Shown here piece by piece: positions 1 through 9,644 of a stretch of DNA of 64,000 nt. Below the pieces are notes generated by a model. It did not search any database. It was given only the letters and a program-made list of their open reading frames with translations, and had not been told where the DNA came from. Source of the DNA: Pseudoscleropodium purum (lineage: Eukaryota; Streptophyta; Bryopsida; Hypnales; Brachytheciaceae); contig OZ017800.1 of NCBI GenBank assembly GCA_963969395.1, positions 12,866,479 to 12,930,478 on the forward strand, in the 5' to 3' direction. Within the stretch, counting starts at the first letter, position 1, and the number at the start of each line of letters is the position of its first letter. The position numbers and the translations under genes were made by a program.

Positions 1-2526
1 CTACCTGCCTAGCCTAACAATGGCTTTCTCATCCGGAATCTCAAACTCTAGACGTGCTGAGGAACTAAGTTCACTCCCAACTCTTAGATACCTACTCACA
101 TGCACCTAGGATCGGAAAAGAAACACCAAGGGGAGAAATCACTCGCAAACCGGCTCGTACTATCCTAACTCCACATCATACAATCCTGTCGCGCTGGAGA
201 GAGACACACAATGAGGAGAAGAAAAAGGTACAAGAAATTTGCAAAATGAAGACTCCTAGTTCCCATCGCAGGAACCGATTTATATACCAAATGTAAAAAC
301 CCTAAAAGTACAAAGCGGAGCGGAAAACCCGTGGGGGTCCGCCGCCACCCTAATCTAACTTCCGGTCTAACCTAATACTGTTGAGTCGGATCCCGATCCG
401 GATCCGCTCCTACTCCTAACTGAAATCAAAATCCTATCTACTCTACAACCCTAGATCCTATTGTCGGGCTTCCGCTCTCCGGAACCAGCTGCTCGAAGAC
501 TTCACTCAAGTTCCGGTTCCGTTCCCCCTCCCCAGGGTTAGATCCGGGTGAAGACTCCAGGTCGATTGTAATATCCAGTCTCATGCCCGGATTCTCAGTC
601 CGTGCTGACTTCTTGGACTCGGGAGTCCAATCCTTCCCACCCTTCGAAACGGTCGCATCCGGAAAGGAATCCGGTAGCGAGAGGTCCGAGAGGTGTATCC
701 CCTTGGAGCACGTTGCTCCAGTCAGCTTCCGGCTGCTTTCCTCAATCCGGTCCGCAGCCTTCCGTCCCTCCATCATCGCCGTCTCCACCTGCTCAACAAA
801 GTCGGTGAGAATCCGGACCATCCGGGAACCGGATAGTTTCTTCTCCTCGTACATCTTCTCGTCGAAGAGCTTCGCTTTGGTGGCGGCCGTTCCGGTTGCT
901 CCTAGGGTGGCCTTGATTTGCTCGGCTATCTTCCGAGTCTCCTCCGCCATCTCCTGGGTGGCCGTCACGTCTTCCTGATAGGCAAAGAGGGTTGCCTTCA
1001 GGGTGTCCACTTCCTCCTACAGCCGGCGGATCTCCGCTTCCTGTTTCCGGGTCTCTTCCGGATTGGTGATGCACTCCGCCACCTGTTCCGCCAACTTACT
1101 GTCCGGTGGCGCATCTACCAACTTCCCGATTGCCGAAAGCGTTCTGTGCTTGACCTCCCAATCCGCCCTGATGTTGCAGAGGAGGTTGATGAGGCCGTTG
1201 AACGGATCTTGCAATTCCGTGTCTTCCCCGGAAACGGTCTTTCCGACTTCCGGTCTTTCTTCAAGGGCCGGTTTGTCGTGACCGGGAGGTGTCCCGCGCT
1301 TGTGGGGAGGCGTCAACTTCTGTCGCTTGATGGGCGGCATTGGCGGCTCCTCCTCTTCCTCGCTTGACTCCCGGTCTGACCCGGAATCGGACTCGGCCTC
1401 GTCATCCGTTTCCGACTCCCCATACTTCAGGAGGACTTCTTGAGTCCTCCACACCTTCTCCTCCGCGTCGGTGAGGAGTTGGTGTTCCCGATAGAGGTGG
1501 AAGAGGTAAGGGCACACTGGACTGGCCCTCTTCTTCCCAACTCTACTAACGAGCTGGGTCACGAGATCGGAAATGATCCGTGCCCAGTCCACTTTCCGGG
1601 TACCACTGAGGGCACCGAAAATGGTGTTGCCAAGGGTGATCGTCACCCTTGTCGGCTTTTCCGGGTGAAGGACCGGAACCAGGAACTGCAGAAGCCGACG
1701 ATGTCGGTCATCCACGCAATCCTCGACCGCGTACCCGTCCTTCGGATTGACGGCCCCCTGGAATTTGCCCCGGACGAACTCATCCTTCTGGTTTGCCATT
1801 CCTAACCCTCCTGCTCGGAAACGATAAACACCTCTCCACAGTTCCTCGTTCTAGCGGCTAGGGGATCCTCTCACGGTGTTATTAAACTGGTTGGACAGTT
1901 TGCCGAGGAGTTCCTTGACCATTCTCTCCTCCCTAAAACCCCAGGGTTTCTCTGCAAACCCTAGGCAACCCATAGAGGTGAGGTCCTCCATGAGTTGAGA
2001 TTTCTCCGGCTTTGTGGAGGGAATAACCGGAATGACTTTCCGGAGCTTCACCTCGCCTCCAGAGGGACTCGCTGGTCTCGCCCTACGTAGCGGCGGCATT
2101 CCCCCTTCAATCTACCTCACTCTCTCCTAGCCGCACGTCTCGTTCCTCACGTTCTCTCTCCGATCTCAACTGGAATCAAAGCCTGCAGCACGCAAACGCA
2201 AAAACTCTACAACGCGCGCTCAAGGTCGAGTTTCTAAAAAGGGGTGCAACTGCGAAGGCTCCTCCTTATATAGTCTCTGGACCCTTTCCGGTTTGGTCGT
2301 CTTGAATCCGGTTCACCCATAATCCGGTCCTAGACCTAATCCGTGTTGCATTCCGTTTCCGTTGATAGTTACTCCTGACCGGATTAGATCTAAGAGGCCC
2401 ACTACTTCATGTTCTGTGCTAGTTTTGAGTTTTCCTTCTTCACCTAATCGGATCCGGTTCCCTAATGGCTAGTTTCCGTTCCTATTTTGGTGCATGCTAA
2501 GAAAATCAAAATTTTAAGCTGCGACA
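1..2526 (-). mobile_element. Gene-carrying TG...CA element, copy A (cut by window edge)
   Basis: Minus-strand copy of the family that also occupies 2640-4288, 6335-9639 and 13224-16491. Its 5' end is at 2526, where the complement reads TGTCGCAGC; the other end lies beyond base 1, so its target duplication (CTTCC would follow on the right) cannot be checked. Reading leftwards it has a leader with a TATA-like box near 2270 (the ACTATATAAGG of copies B and D), a decayed 553-codon gene, and part of the long 3' noncoding tail. Family evidence comes from the other copies: TG...CA ends and 5-bp target duplications, as produced by LTR-element integrase. Whether the unit is a solo LTR or a complete element is not decidable here. 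Confidence 0.85.
438..2099 (-). pseudogene. Element-encoded protein, copy A, two in-frame stops
   Basis: Same protein as the intact copy at 6798-8456. From the ATG at 2099 one frame runs without any indel to the stop at 438, the same length as the intact gene within a codon. It is interrupted by TAG at 1851-1853, where copies C and D have TGG (Trp), and TAG at 1017-1019, where they have CAG (Gln). Both changes are C-to-T or G-to-A transitions. The basic N-terminus, the WR.VY.FRAGGLGM block, the Glu/Asp/Ser tract, the PPIKRQKL basic patch and the C-terminal coiled-coil region are all still readable. The protein function is unknown. The lack of frameshifts suggests young age or decay mainly by methyl-cytosine deamination. 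Confidence 0.8.
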
Positions 2527-2639
2527 CTTCCCCTTGAAATTATATGGACTACGTCATTGTGCAATGAAGTAGACAAGGTAAGGACTCAACGTGAACCCTG
2601 CGAAGTCATTACTTTGTTTGAGAATGAGATGTTGGTAAA
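2527..2639. other. CACTA remnant between two element copies
   Basis: This 113-bp strip separates the head-to-head copies A (minus) and B (plus). It carries GTCATT-type motifs (for example AAGTCATT near 2605) like those in the CACTA subterminal regions further right, so I read it as a piece of the host CACTA element. Its last five bases, GTAAA (2635-2639), are the left half of the target duplication of copy B. Confidence 0.6.
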
Positions 2640-4288
2640 TGTCGCAGCTTAAAATTTTGATTTTCTTAGTATACACCAAAATAGGAACGGAAACTAGTCA
2701 TTAGGGAACCGGATCCGATTAGGTGGAGAAGGAAAACTCAAAATTAGCTCAGAACATGAAGTAGTGGGCCTCTTAGATCTAATCCGGTCAGGAGTAATTA
2801 ACGACGGAAACGGAATGCAACACGGATTAGGTCTAGGACCGGATTATGGGTGAACCGGATTCATGATGACCAAACCGGAAAGGGTCCAGAGACTATATAA
2901 GGAGGAGCCTTCACTGTTGCACCCCCTTTTAGAAACTCAAGCTTGAGCGCGCGTGGTCGAGTTTTCGCGTTTGTGTGCTGCAAGCTTTGATTCCAGTTGA
3001 GATCGGAGAGAGAACGTGAGGAACGGAACCGGAACTTGAGTGAAGTCTTCGAGCAGCTGGTTCCGGAGAGCAGAAGCCCGACAATAGGATCTAGAGTTGT
3101 AGAGTAGATAGGATTTTGATTTCAGTTAGGAGTAGGAGCGGATCCGGATCCGGATCCGGCTCAACAGTATTAGGTTAGCCGGAAGTTAGATTAGGTTGGC
3201 GGCGGACCCCCACGGGTTTTCCGCTTCTTTTTGTGCTTTTAGGGTTTTTACCCTTTGTATATTAATCGGTTCCTGCAATGGGAACTGGGAGTCTTCATTT
3301 TGCAAATTTCTTGTACCTTTCTCTTCTCCTCATTGTGTGTCTCTCTCCAGCGCGACAAGATTGTATGATGTAGAATTAGGATAGTACGAGCCGGTTTGCG
3401 AGTGATTTCTCCCCTTGGTGTTTCTTTTCCGATCCAAGGTGCATGTGAGTAGGTATCTAAGAGTTGGGAGTGAACTTAGTTCCTCAGCACGTCTAGAGTT
3501 TGAGATTCCGGGTGAGAAAGTCGTTGTTAGGCTAGGCAGGTAGGGAGGGATTCCTTAGCTGTGCTAGAACTCCCGGGTGGGAAATCTGGTCGAGTGTCCG
3601 ATTTCCTGTGAGGTCTTATCGCCTTAGTTGGTAAACGGAAGAACTTTAGTTGATGTTGGAACGGACGAGTACACTTGTTACCACCTGTCTTCGCACGGAT
3701 CGGAAGTAGCATCAAGGTCATTGTAGTATGAGAGGGTCGAGTGTGAGGTCTTTGAGTGACCTACAACCCGGATTGCTATCTGGGTTGTTGTGAAGGACCA
3801 AACCGGATCCGGATTAGCTTAGGAGTTTAGGAAGTAGGACAGTGGGTCTTCAGCCACTATAAGTCACGGAAGGAGTGGTGGGCCTACCACTCTCAAATGT
3901 AAGCGGTGACCCCTCTGATGGTGAAACAAAGGCAAAACCAAACCGGATAGGATTACGGATACATGATGACCATCCGGACCGGATTGGTCAGGATGGATTT
4001 CCAGGACCGGAAGTTGTAAGATCCTGGGATTTGGATATTTGCACAGATCGGATAGTTAGTAAGATCGGAAGAAGGAGTAATCCGGTCTATAGTTATCCGG
4101 TGTGGTGGTATTTCTAGTTCTAGATCTATGACCGGAAAGTAAGATTGGGATACTGACTGAGCTTAACTGCTTAATAGAGCTAGATACTTCACAGGATCTC
4201 GTGGGTTCGATCTTTAGAGTCACTTAGTTATACTCTAGAGCGATTTTTGTGAGTATAATGGGGAATTGACCTGCCCTGTGCTGCGACA
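2640..4288 (+). mobile_element. Gene-carrying TG...CA element, copy B, internally deleted
   Basis: The unit starts TGTCGCAGC at 2640 and ends GCTGCGACA at 4288, flanked by GTAAA at 2635-2639 and 4289-4293. It is 1649 bp long, against 3268 for copy D, to which its tail is almost identical. The whole gene is missing: the 5' leader runs into the last codons of the gene at about 3020-3026, where GGAACGG is shared by both sides of the junction. This is a deletion at 7-bp microhomology. Promoter-like sequence (ACTATATAAGG near 2893) and the complete 3' tail are kept, so this is a non-coding derivative with intact ends. Confidence 0.9.
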
Positions 4289-4666
4289 GTAAATGACTAG
4301 GTATTAACTCGTTGAAGTCATTCTGTAGTTGTATGTAGTTGTCACTCAGTTGACCTTCGGGCTCTTCAGTCATTTTGTACTTTCATGAAGTTGGCTATGA
4401 GTTCACAACAGTCATATTGTAGTCTGTTTTCATTGCATGTGAAGAAATTTAAGTGTGGTCTGCTTGAAAATTTTCTGGCATTCCATAATTCTGTTGTCAA
4501 GGTTAGTACTCAGAAAAATTTTGGAACTCACATTTGAAAATGACATCCTCATGTAGTAGTTGAAGTTCAGAAGTGTACGATCAAAATGCTACCAGCGCGC
4601 TTGTCCCTTTCAAATCCACAAAGGCAACGTCTCCGTGATGAGAGATTATGGATTCGCGAGTTTTAG
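4289..4666 (+). other. CACTA 1 5' subterminal/leader region
   Basis: Noncoding stretch with repeated GTCATT, GTTGTCACTCAG and related motifs (AAGTCATT near 4316, CAGTCATT near 4370). Such arrays are typical of CACTA subterminal regions, where the TnpA-type protein binds in En/Spm. No open frame of interest. Confidence 0.5.
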
Positions 4667-6334
4667 CGAGCTCGTCAACTCAATGCTTTCAGAATCCATT
4701 GCCCGTGCATGGATTGCCAAGATCAACGCAAGCTGCTCATAAAAAATGTGCGGGAACACCTCATGTGAAATGGATGGCATCCACTGTTCAAGGTGTGGAG
4801 AGGGCTTGGCACTCGAGACTTGTCCGACAATGAATGGGAGGACGAATTCTGGGGCTCCCATGACAATTGTAGCGTGGGTGTGGATGCCCAAGTGGATACG
4901 CGAGGGATCCTTGAGAATGCATTCACTCGTGACGATGGGACAAATGATATTGAAGACAGAGTTCTTGAAGAAGTGGCACAAGCCTTCATGACCGCCAATT
5001 CACTGCACGATGAGTGCAGCATTGGGTCAATGCAAGGCCCACCAGAGAATGACAAAGGTCTTGCTGATGGGGTGCCTGTCGGTGAAATTGGAGAAGCCGC
5101 TTGGGAGGACCGACAGTTTGATCCTCACCACTTACAAGAGGCAATTCAAGATCTTTTTAGTGGCGCCAAGTGCACAAAGCTAGCAGCCACAATTTTGCTT
5201 ATGAACTTGTGCACAGTGCATGGAGTCAGTAATACCTTTGCGGACGAGTTGTTTAATATCTTGCATGGTCACATATTGCCTGACAGGAATTGTTTGCCGA
5301 AGAACTACCACGCAGCACGTTCTTTGACACAGACATTGGGACTTGCCTACACAAGCATACATGCTTGTCAAAAAGGTTGCATCCTTTTTAGAGGCTTACA
5401 CGCAGATGCAATGCGGTGCCCTCAATGTGATGGGCCTAGGTATAGAGATGACGAAAAGGAAGATGTTACCTGTGAAGGTTCTGAGGCACTTCCCCATCAT
5501 ACCAAGACTACAAAGAATGTTCAAGAGCCCCAGCATTTCAAAACTGATGCTCTGGCATTCCGAGAATAGGAGTGATCGAGAAGGCGGGGATGGTTTGGTC
5601 CGGCATCCCTGTGACTCAAAGGCATGGCGGCATTTTCACGAAAATGTTGACCCCACTTTTAGCAACGACCCTAGAAATATCCATTTCGCTCTAGCCGCAG
5701 ATGGGGTGAATCCGTATAAGCAGAATCGGTCCAATTGGTCTACTTGGCCGGTGCTTCTACTGAATTATAATTTGCCACCTTGGTTGAGCACGAAGAAGTT
5801 CTTCATCATGTTGTCTTTATTGATCCCGGGGAGGCAGTCTGTTACTTGTGAAAATTTTGATGTGTACTTAGAGCCACTAGTAGAAGAGTTATTGCAATTG
5901 TGGGAAGGTGTTCCAGCTTATGACATAGCAAAGGAAGTCTCAGCAAGAGCATTCACATTGTGGGCCATGCTCCTATGGACGATTCATGATTTTTCCGGCT
6001 ATGAGGTGGTTGGCGGATTTTCCCATCAAGGATTTGCTGCTTGTCCTTGGTGCGGTTCAAACTTGGGTGCACAGCACTCTATGGAGTTGGGGAAGCAGAC
6101 ATATGGTGGGACTAGGCGTTGGTTGCCAGAAAGACACAATTACAAGTCAGCTCACATGAAAGACTTATTTGATGGTTGTATGGAGAATCGACTGAAGCCT
6201 CCACGAGCGACGGTCGAGGAATAGCTACAGTATGCAGCCGACTATGAAGCATGGAAAGCAGCGCCAAATCGAGAAGCAGGATCAAGGGACCCATCTAAAG
6301 TGCATGGTGTCAAACGATTGAGCATCCTGTATAG
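4667..6334 (+). pseudogene. tnp2-type CACTA transposase, N-terminal half
   Basis: CACTA transposases cut and insert the element at its CACTA ends in the nucleus. The frame from about 4667 reads the Cys-rich transposase-associated domain (RIHCPCMDC at 4691, then VREHLM), hits a TGA at 4766, and continues through the tnp2 N-terminal part (LLMNLCTVHGVSN; HACQKGCILF; a CPQC zinc-ribbon pair near 5430). Near 5455 the reading shifts by one base and continues in another frame as VLRHFPIIPRLQRMFKSP, the FALAADGVNPYKQNRSNWST block, YEVVGGFSHQGFAACPWCG, to a TAG at 6222-6224. Past that stop the frame goes on as HGVKRLSILY, where copy C has inserted. Family identity is firm; the gene is dead through a stop, a frameshift and the insertion. 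Confidence 0.88.
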
Positions 6335-6606
6335 TGTCGCAGCTTAGAATTTTGATTTTCTTAGTATACACCAAAATAGGAACGGAAACTAGTCATTAGC
6401 TAACCGGATCCGATTAGGTGGGGAAGGAAAACTCAGAATTAGCACGGAACGTGAAGTAGTGGGCTTCTTGGATCTAATCCGGTCAGGAGTAAGTAACGAC
6501 GGAAACGGAATGCAACACGGATTAGGTCTAGGACCGGATGATGATGATGAACCGGATTATGATGGTAAACCGGATTCATGATGACAAACCGGAAATGGTC
6601 CAGGGA

Positions 6607-6616
6607 CTATAAAAGG
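6607..6616 (+). promoter_or_regulatory. TATA box of the copy C gene
   Basis: CTATAAAAGG lies about 180 bp before the gene's ATG. The same position reads ACTATATAAGG in copies A, B and D, so the box is conserved in the family. Transcription would be expected to start about 25-35 bp downstream, within the stretch that includes GTTGCACCCCC. Inference from consensus and position. Confidence 0.6.
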
Positions 6617-6797
6617 AGGAGCTTTCACTGTTGCACCCCCTTTTAGAAACTCGACCTTGAGCGTGCGCGGTTGAGTTTTTGTCGTTTGTGCGTCTGAGAG
6701 CTTGTGTTTTGTCTGTTCTGCTTCCGGTTGAGATCGGAGAGAGGAAGTGAGGAACGGGACGTGCGGCTAGGAGAGAGTGAGGTAGATGTGAGTGGGA

Positions 6798-8456
6798 ATG
6801 CCTCAGCTACGTAGGTCGAGGCAAGCGAGTCCCTCTGGAGGCGAGGTGAAGCTCCGGAAAGTCGTTCCGGTTATTCCCTCCACAGAGCCGGAAAAGGCTG
6901 AACTCATGGATGATCTCAGATCCATGGGTTGCGTAGGGTTTGCCGAGAAACCTTGGGGTTTTAGGGAGGAGAGAATGGTCAAGGAGCTCCTCGGAAAGCT
7001 GTCCAACCAGTTTGACAACACCGTGAGGGGAGCTCCCGTCAGCTGGAACGAGGGGATGTGGAGAGCGGTTTACGGTTTCCGGGCAGGAGGTTTGGGAATG
7101 GCGAGCCGGAAGGATGAGTTTGTCCGAGGGAAGTTCAAGGGAGCCGTCAGCCCGAAGGACGGATACGCGGTCGAGGATTGCTTGGACGACCGACACCGTC
7201 GGCTCCTGCAATTCCTGGTTCCGGTTCTTCACCCGGAGAAGCCGACCAGGGTGACGATCACCCTCGGCAACACCATTTTCGGTGCCCTCAGTGGTACCCG
7301 GAAAGTGGACTGGGCACGGATCATTTCCGATCTCGTGGCCCAGCTTGTTAGTAGGGTTGGGAAGAAAAGGGCCACTCCAGTGTGCCCTTATCTCTTCCAC
7401 CTCTATCGGGAGAACCAAGTCCTCACCAACATAGAGGAGAAGGCGTGGAAGACGCAGGAAGTACTCCTGAAGTACGGGGAGTCGGAGACGGATGACGAAG
7501 CGGAGTCCGATTCCGAGTCAGACCGGGAGTCCAGCGAGGAAGAGGAGGAGTTGATGCCGCCGATCAAGCGACAGAAGCTGACGCCTCCACACAAGCGCGG
7601 GACGCCTCCCGGTCAAGACAAACCGGCCCCGGAGGAGAAACCGGAAGCCGAGAAGACCAATTCCGGGGGAGATCCGGATATGCAAGATCCATTCAACGGT
7701 CTGATCAACGTCCTCTGCAACATCAGGGCGGATTGGGAGGTCAAGCACAGGACGCTTGCGGCAATCGGCAAGTTGGTGGGTGCTGCACCGGACAGCAACT
7801 TGGCGGAACAAGTGGCGCACTGCATCACGAATCCGGAAGAGACCCGGAAGCAGGAAGCCGAGATCCGCCGGTTGCAGGAGGAGGTAGATGGACTGAAGGC
7901 AACACTTTTCGCCTATCAGGAAGACGTGACGGCCGCTCGGGAGATGGCGGAGGAGACTCGGAAGGTGGCCGAGCAGATCAAGGCGGTCCTGGGAGAGACC
8001 GGAACGGCAGCGGCCAAGGCGAAGCTCTTCGACGAGAAGATCCACGAAGAGAAGAAACTATCCGGTTCCCGGATGGTCCGGATTCTCGCGGACTTCGCCG
8101 AGCAGGTGGAGACGGCAATGGTGGAGGGGCGGAAGGCAGCGGACCGGATCGAGGAGAGCAGCCGGAAGCTGACGGGAGCGACGTGCGACAAAGGTATTCA
8201 CCTTTCGGACATCTCTCTACCGGACCTCTTTCCGGATGCAACTATGGCAAAGGACAGGAAGGATTGGACTCCTGAGTCCAAGAAGTCTGCACGGACTGGG
8301 ACTCCGGGCTCGAGACCGGATATTACCATCGACTTGGAGTCTCCACCCGGACCGAATCCTGAGGAGGGGGAACGGGTCCGAAATTTGAGCGAAGTCTTCG
8401 AGGAGCTAACCCCGGAGGTCGGAAGCCCGACGATAGGATCTAGAGTTGTAGGGTAG
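6798..8456 (+). CDS. Intact element-encoded protein (552 aa), acidic tract plus coiled coil
   Basis: I do not recognise this protein with certainty. The ATG at 6798 is chosen because copies A and D share it; a GTG six bases upstream is not conserved. Order of parts: basic Ser/Pro-rich N-terminus (1-25); conserved globular block about 75-215 with WRAVYGFRAGGLGM, LLQFLVPVLHPEKPTRVT and a KKRATPVCPYLFHLY stretch; Glu/Asp/Ser tract about 227-252; basic patch PPIKRQKLTPPHKRG (253-268), probably a nuclear localisation signal; Lys/Glu/Arg-rich coiled coil about 345-460; Pro/Ser-rich tail. The middle block faintly recalls the 'putative plant transposon protein' domains linked to plant retroelements; a Gag-like or DNA-binding role is possible. 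No integrase, transposase or RT motifs. GC-rich codons contrast with the AT-rich region. Confidence 0.75.
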   Translation: MPQLRRSRQASPSGGEVKLRKVVPVIPSTEPEKAELMDDLRSMGCVGFAEKPWGFREERMVKELLGKLSNQFDNTVRGAPVSWNEGMWRAVYGFRAGGLGMASRKDEFVRGKFKGAVSPKDGYAVEDCLDDRHRRLLQFLVPVLHPEKPTRVTITLGNTIFGALSGTRKVDWARIISDLVAQLVSRVGKKRATPVCPYLFHLYRENQVLTNIEEKAWKTQEVLLKYGESETDDEAESDSESDRESSEEEEELMPPIKRQKLTPPHKRGTPPGQDKPAPEEKPEAEKTNSGGDPDMQDPFNGLINVLCNIRADWEVKHRTLAAIGKLVGAAPDSNLAEQVAHCITNPEETRKQEAEIRRLQEEVDGLKATLFAYQEDVTAAREMAEETRKVAEQIKAVLGETGTAAAKAKLFDEKIHEEKKLSGSRMVRILADFAEQVETAMVEGRKAADRIEESSRKLTGATCDKGIHLSDISLPDLFPDATMAKDRKDWTPESKKSARTGTPGSRPDITIDLESPPGPNPEEGERVRNLSEVFEELTPEVGSPTIGSRVVG

Positions 8457-9639
8457 ATAGGATTTTAATTTCAGTTAGGAGTAGGAGCGGATCCGGATCC
8501 GGATCCGGCTCAATAGTATTAGGTTAGACCGGAAGTTAGATTTAGGTGGCGGCGGACCCCCACGGGTTTTCCGCTCCTTTTTGTGCTTTTAGGGTTTTGA
8601 CCCTTTGTATATAAATCGGTTCCTGCGAAGGGAATTGGGAGTTTTTCCATTTTGCAAACTTCTTGTACCTTTCCATTCTCTTCGTTGTGTATCTCTCTCC
8701 AGCGCGACAGGATTGTATGATGTGGAGTTAGGATAGTACGAGTGAGTTTGTAAGTGATTTCTCCCCTTGGTGTTTATTTTCCGATCCAAGGTGCATGTGA
8801 GTAGGTACCGAAGAGTTGGGAGTGAACTTAGTTCCTCAGCACATCTAGAGTTTGAGATTCCGGGTGAGAAAGCCGTTGTTAGACTAGGCGGGTAGGGAGG
8901 GATTCCTTAGCTGCGCTAGAACTCCCGGGTGGGAAATCCGGTCGAGTGTCCGATCTCCTGTGAGGTCTCACCACCCGTAGGGGTAACGGAAGAACTTTAG
9001 TTGATGTTGGAACGGACGGGTGCACTTGTAACCACCTGTCTTCGCACGGATCGGAAGTAGCATCAAGGTCGTTGTAGTACGAGAGGGTCGAGTGTGGGGT
9101 CTTTGTGTGACCTACGACCCGGATTGCTATCTGGGTTGTTGTGAAGGACCAAACCGGATCCGGATTAGCTTAGGAGTTTAGAAGGTAGGACAGTGGGTCT
9201 TCAGCCACTATAAGTCACGGAAGGAGTGGTGGGCCTACCACTCTCAAAATTAAGCGGCGACCCCTCTGATGGTGAAACAGAGGCAAAACCAAACCGGATA
9301 GGATTACGAGTACAGGATGACCATCCCGACCGGATTGGTCAGAAAGGATTTCCAGGATCGGAAGTTGTGAGATCCTGGGATTTGGGTGTTTGTACGGACC
9401 GGATAGTTAGTAGGACCGGAAGAAGGAGTAGTCCGGTCTGTAGTTACCCGGTGTGGTAGTATTTCTGGTTCTAGATCTAGGACCGGAAAGTAAGAGTGGG
9501 ATACTGACTGAGCTTAACTGCTTAATAGAGCTAGATACTTCACAGGATCTCGTGGGTTCGATCTTTAGAGTCACTTAGTTATACTCTAGAGCGATTTTTG
9601 TGAGTATAATGGGGAATTGACCTGCCCTGTGCTGCGACA
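8457..9639 (+). other. 3' noncoding tail of copy C with CCGGA motifs and second TATA box
   Basis: The tail starts with a GGATCC-rich run near 8488 and carries many ACCGGA(T) or TCCGGT motifs in both orientations (near 8529, 8937, 9151, 9292, 9330, 9398, 9414, 9432, 9481). TATATAAATC near 8607 is a second core-promoter-like site. AGGGTTTTGACCCT near 8590 can form a small hairpin. The tail is strongly conserved between copies B, C and D although it has no long open frame, which suggests a cis function such as binding sites or an R-U5-like transcribed leader. Confidence 0.55.
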
Positions 9640-9644
9640 TATAG

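Larger units (their letters stand above)
6335..9639 (+). mobile_element. Gene-carrying TG...CA element, copy C, full length with intact gene
   Basis: This 3305-bp unit starts TGTCGCAGC and ends GCTGCGACA (9-bp perfect inverted ends) and sits between direct repeats TATAG at 6330-6334 and 9640-9644. It splits a tnp2 exon: removing it with one TATAG rejoins SILY and RLPYWK. Layout: 463-bp leader with TATA box (6607-6616), a 552-codon gene (6798-8456), 1183-bp 3' tail with a second TATA-like box near 8607. There is no direct repeat at its two ends, no reverse transcriptase and no tRNA-primer site, so it is not a whole LTR retrotransposon. The ends and 5-bp duplication fit a solo LTR carrying a gene, or an unknown element class. 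Confidence 0.9.

Noticed and set aside
583..1799. Several plus-strand open frames over 60-150 codons in copy A
   Set aside because: They are antisense shadows of the GC-rich minus-strand gene; the same shadows appear opposite the gene in copies C and D.
6335..9639. Helitron, or standard TIR superfamily (hAT, Mutator, CACTA, PIF) for the TG...CA units
   Set aside because: Five-base duplications exclude 8-, 9- and 3-bp classes, and Helitrons make none; no Rep/helicase or DDE transposase is visible.
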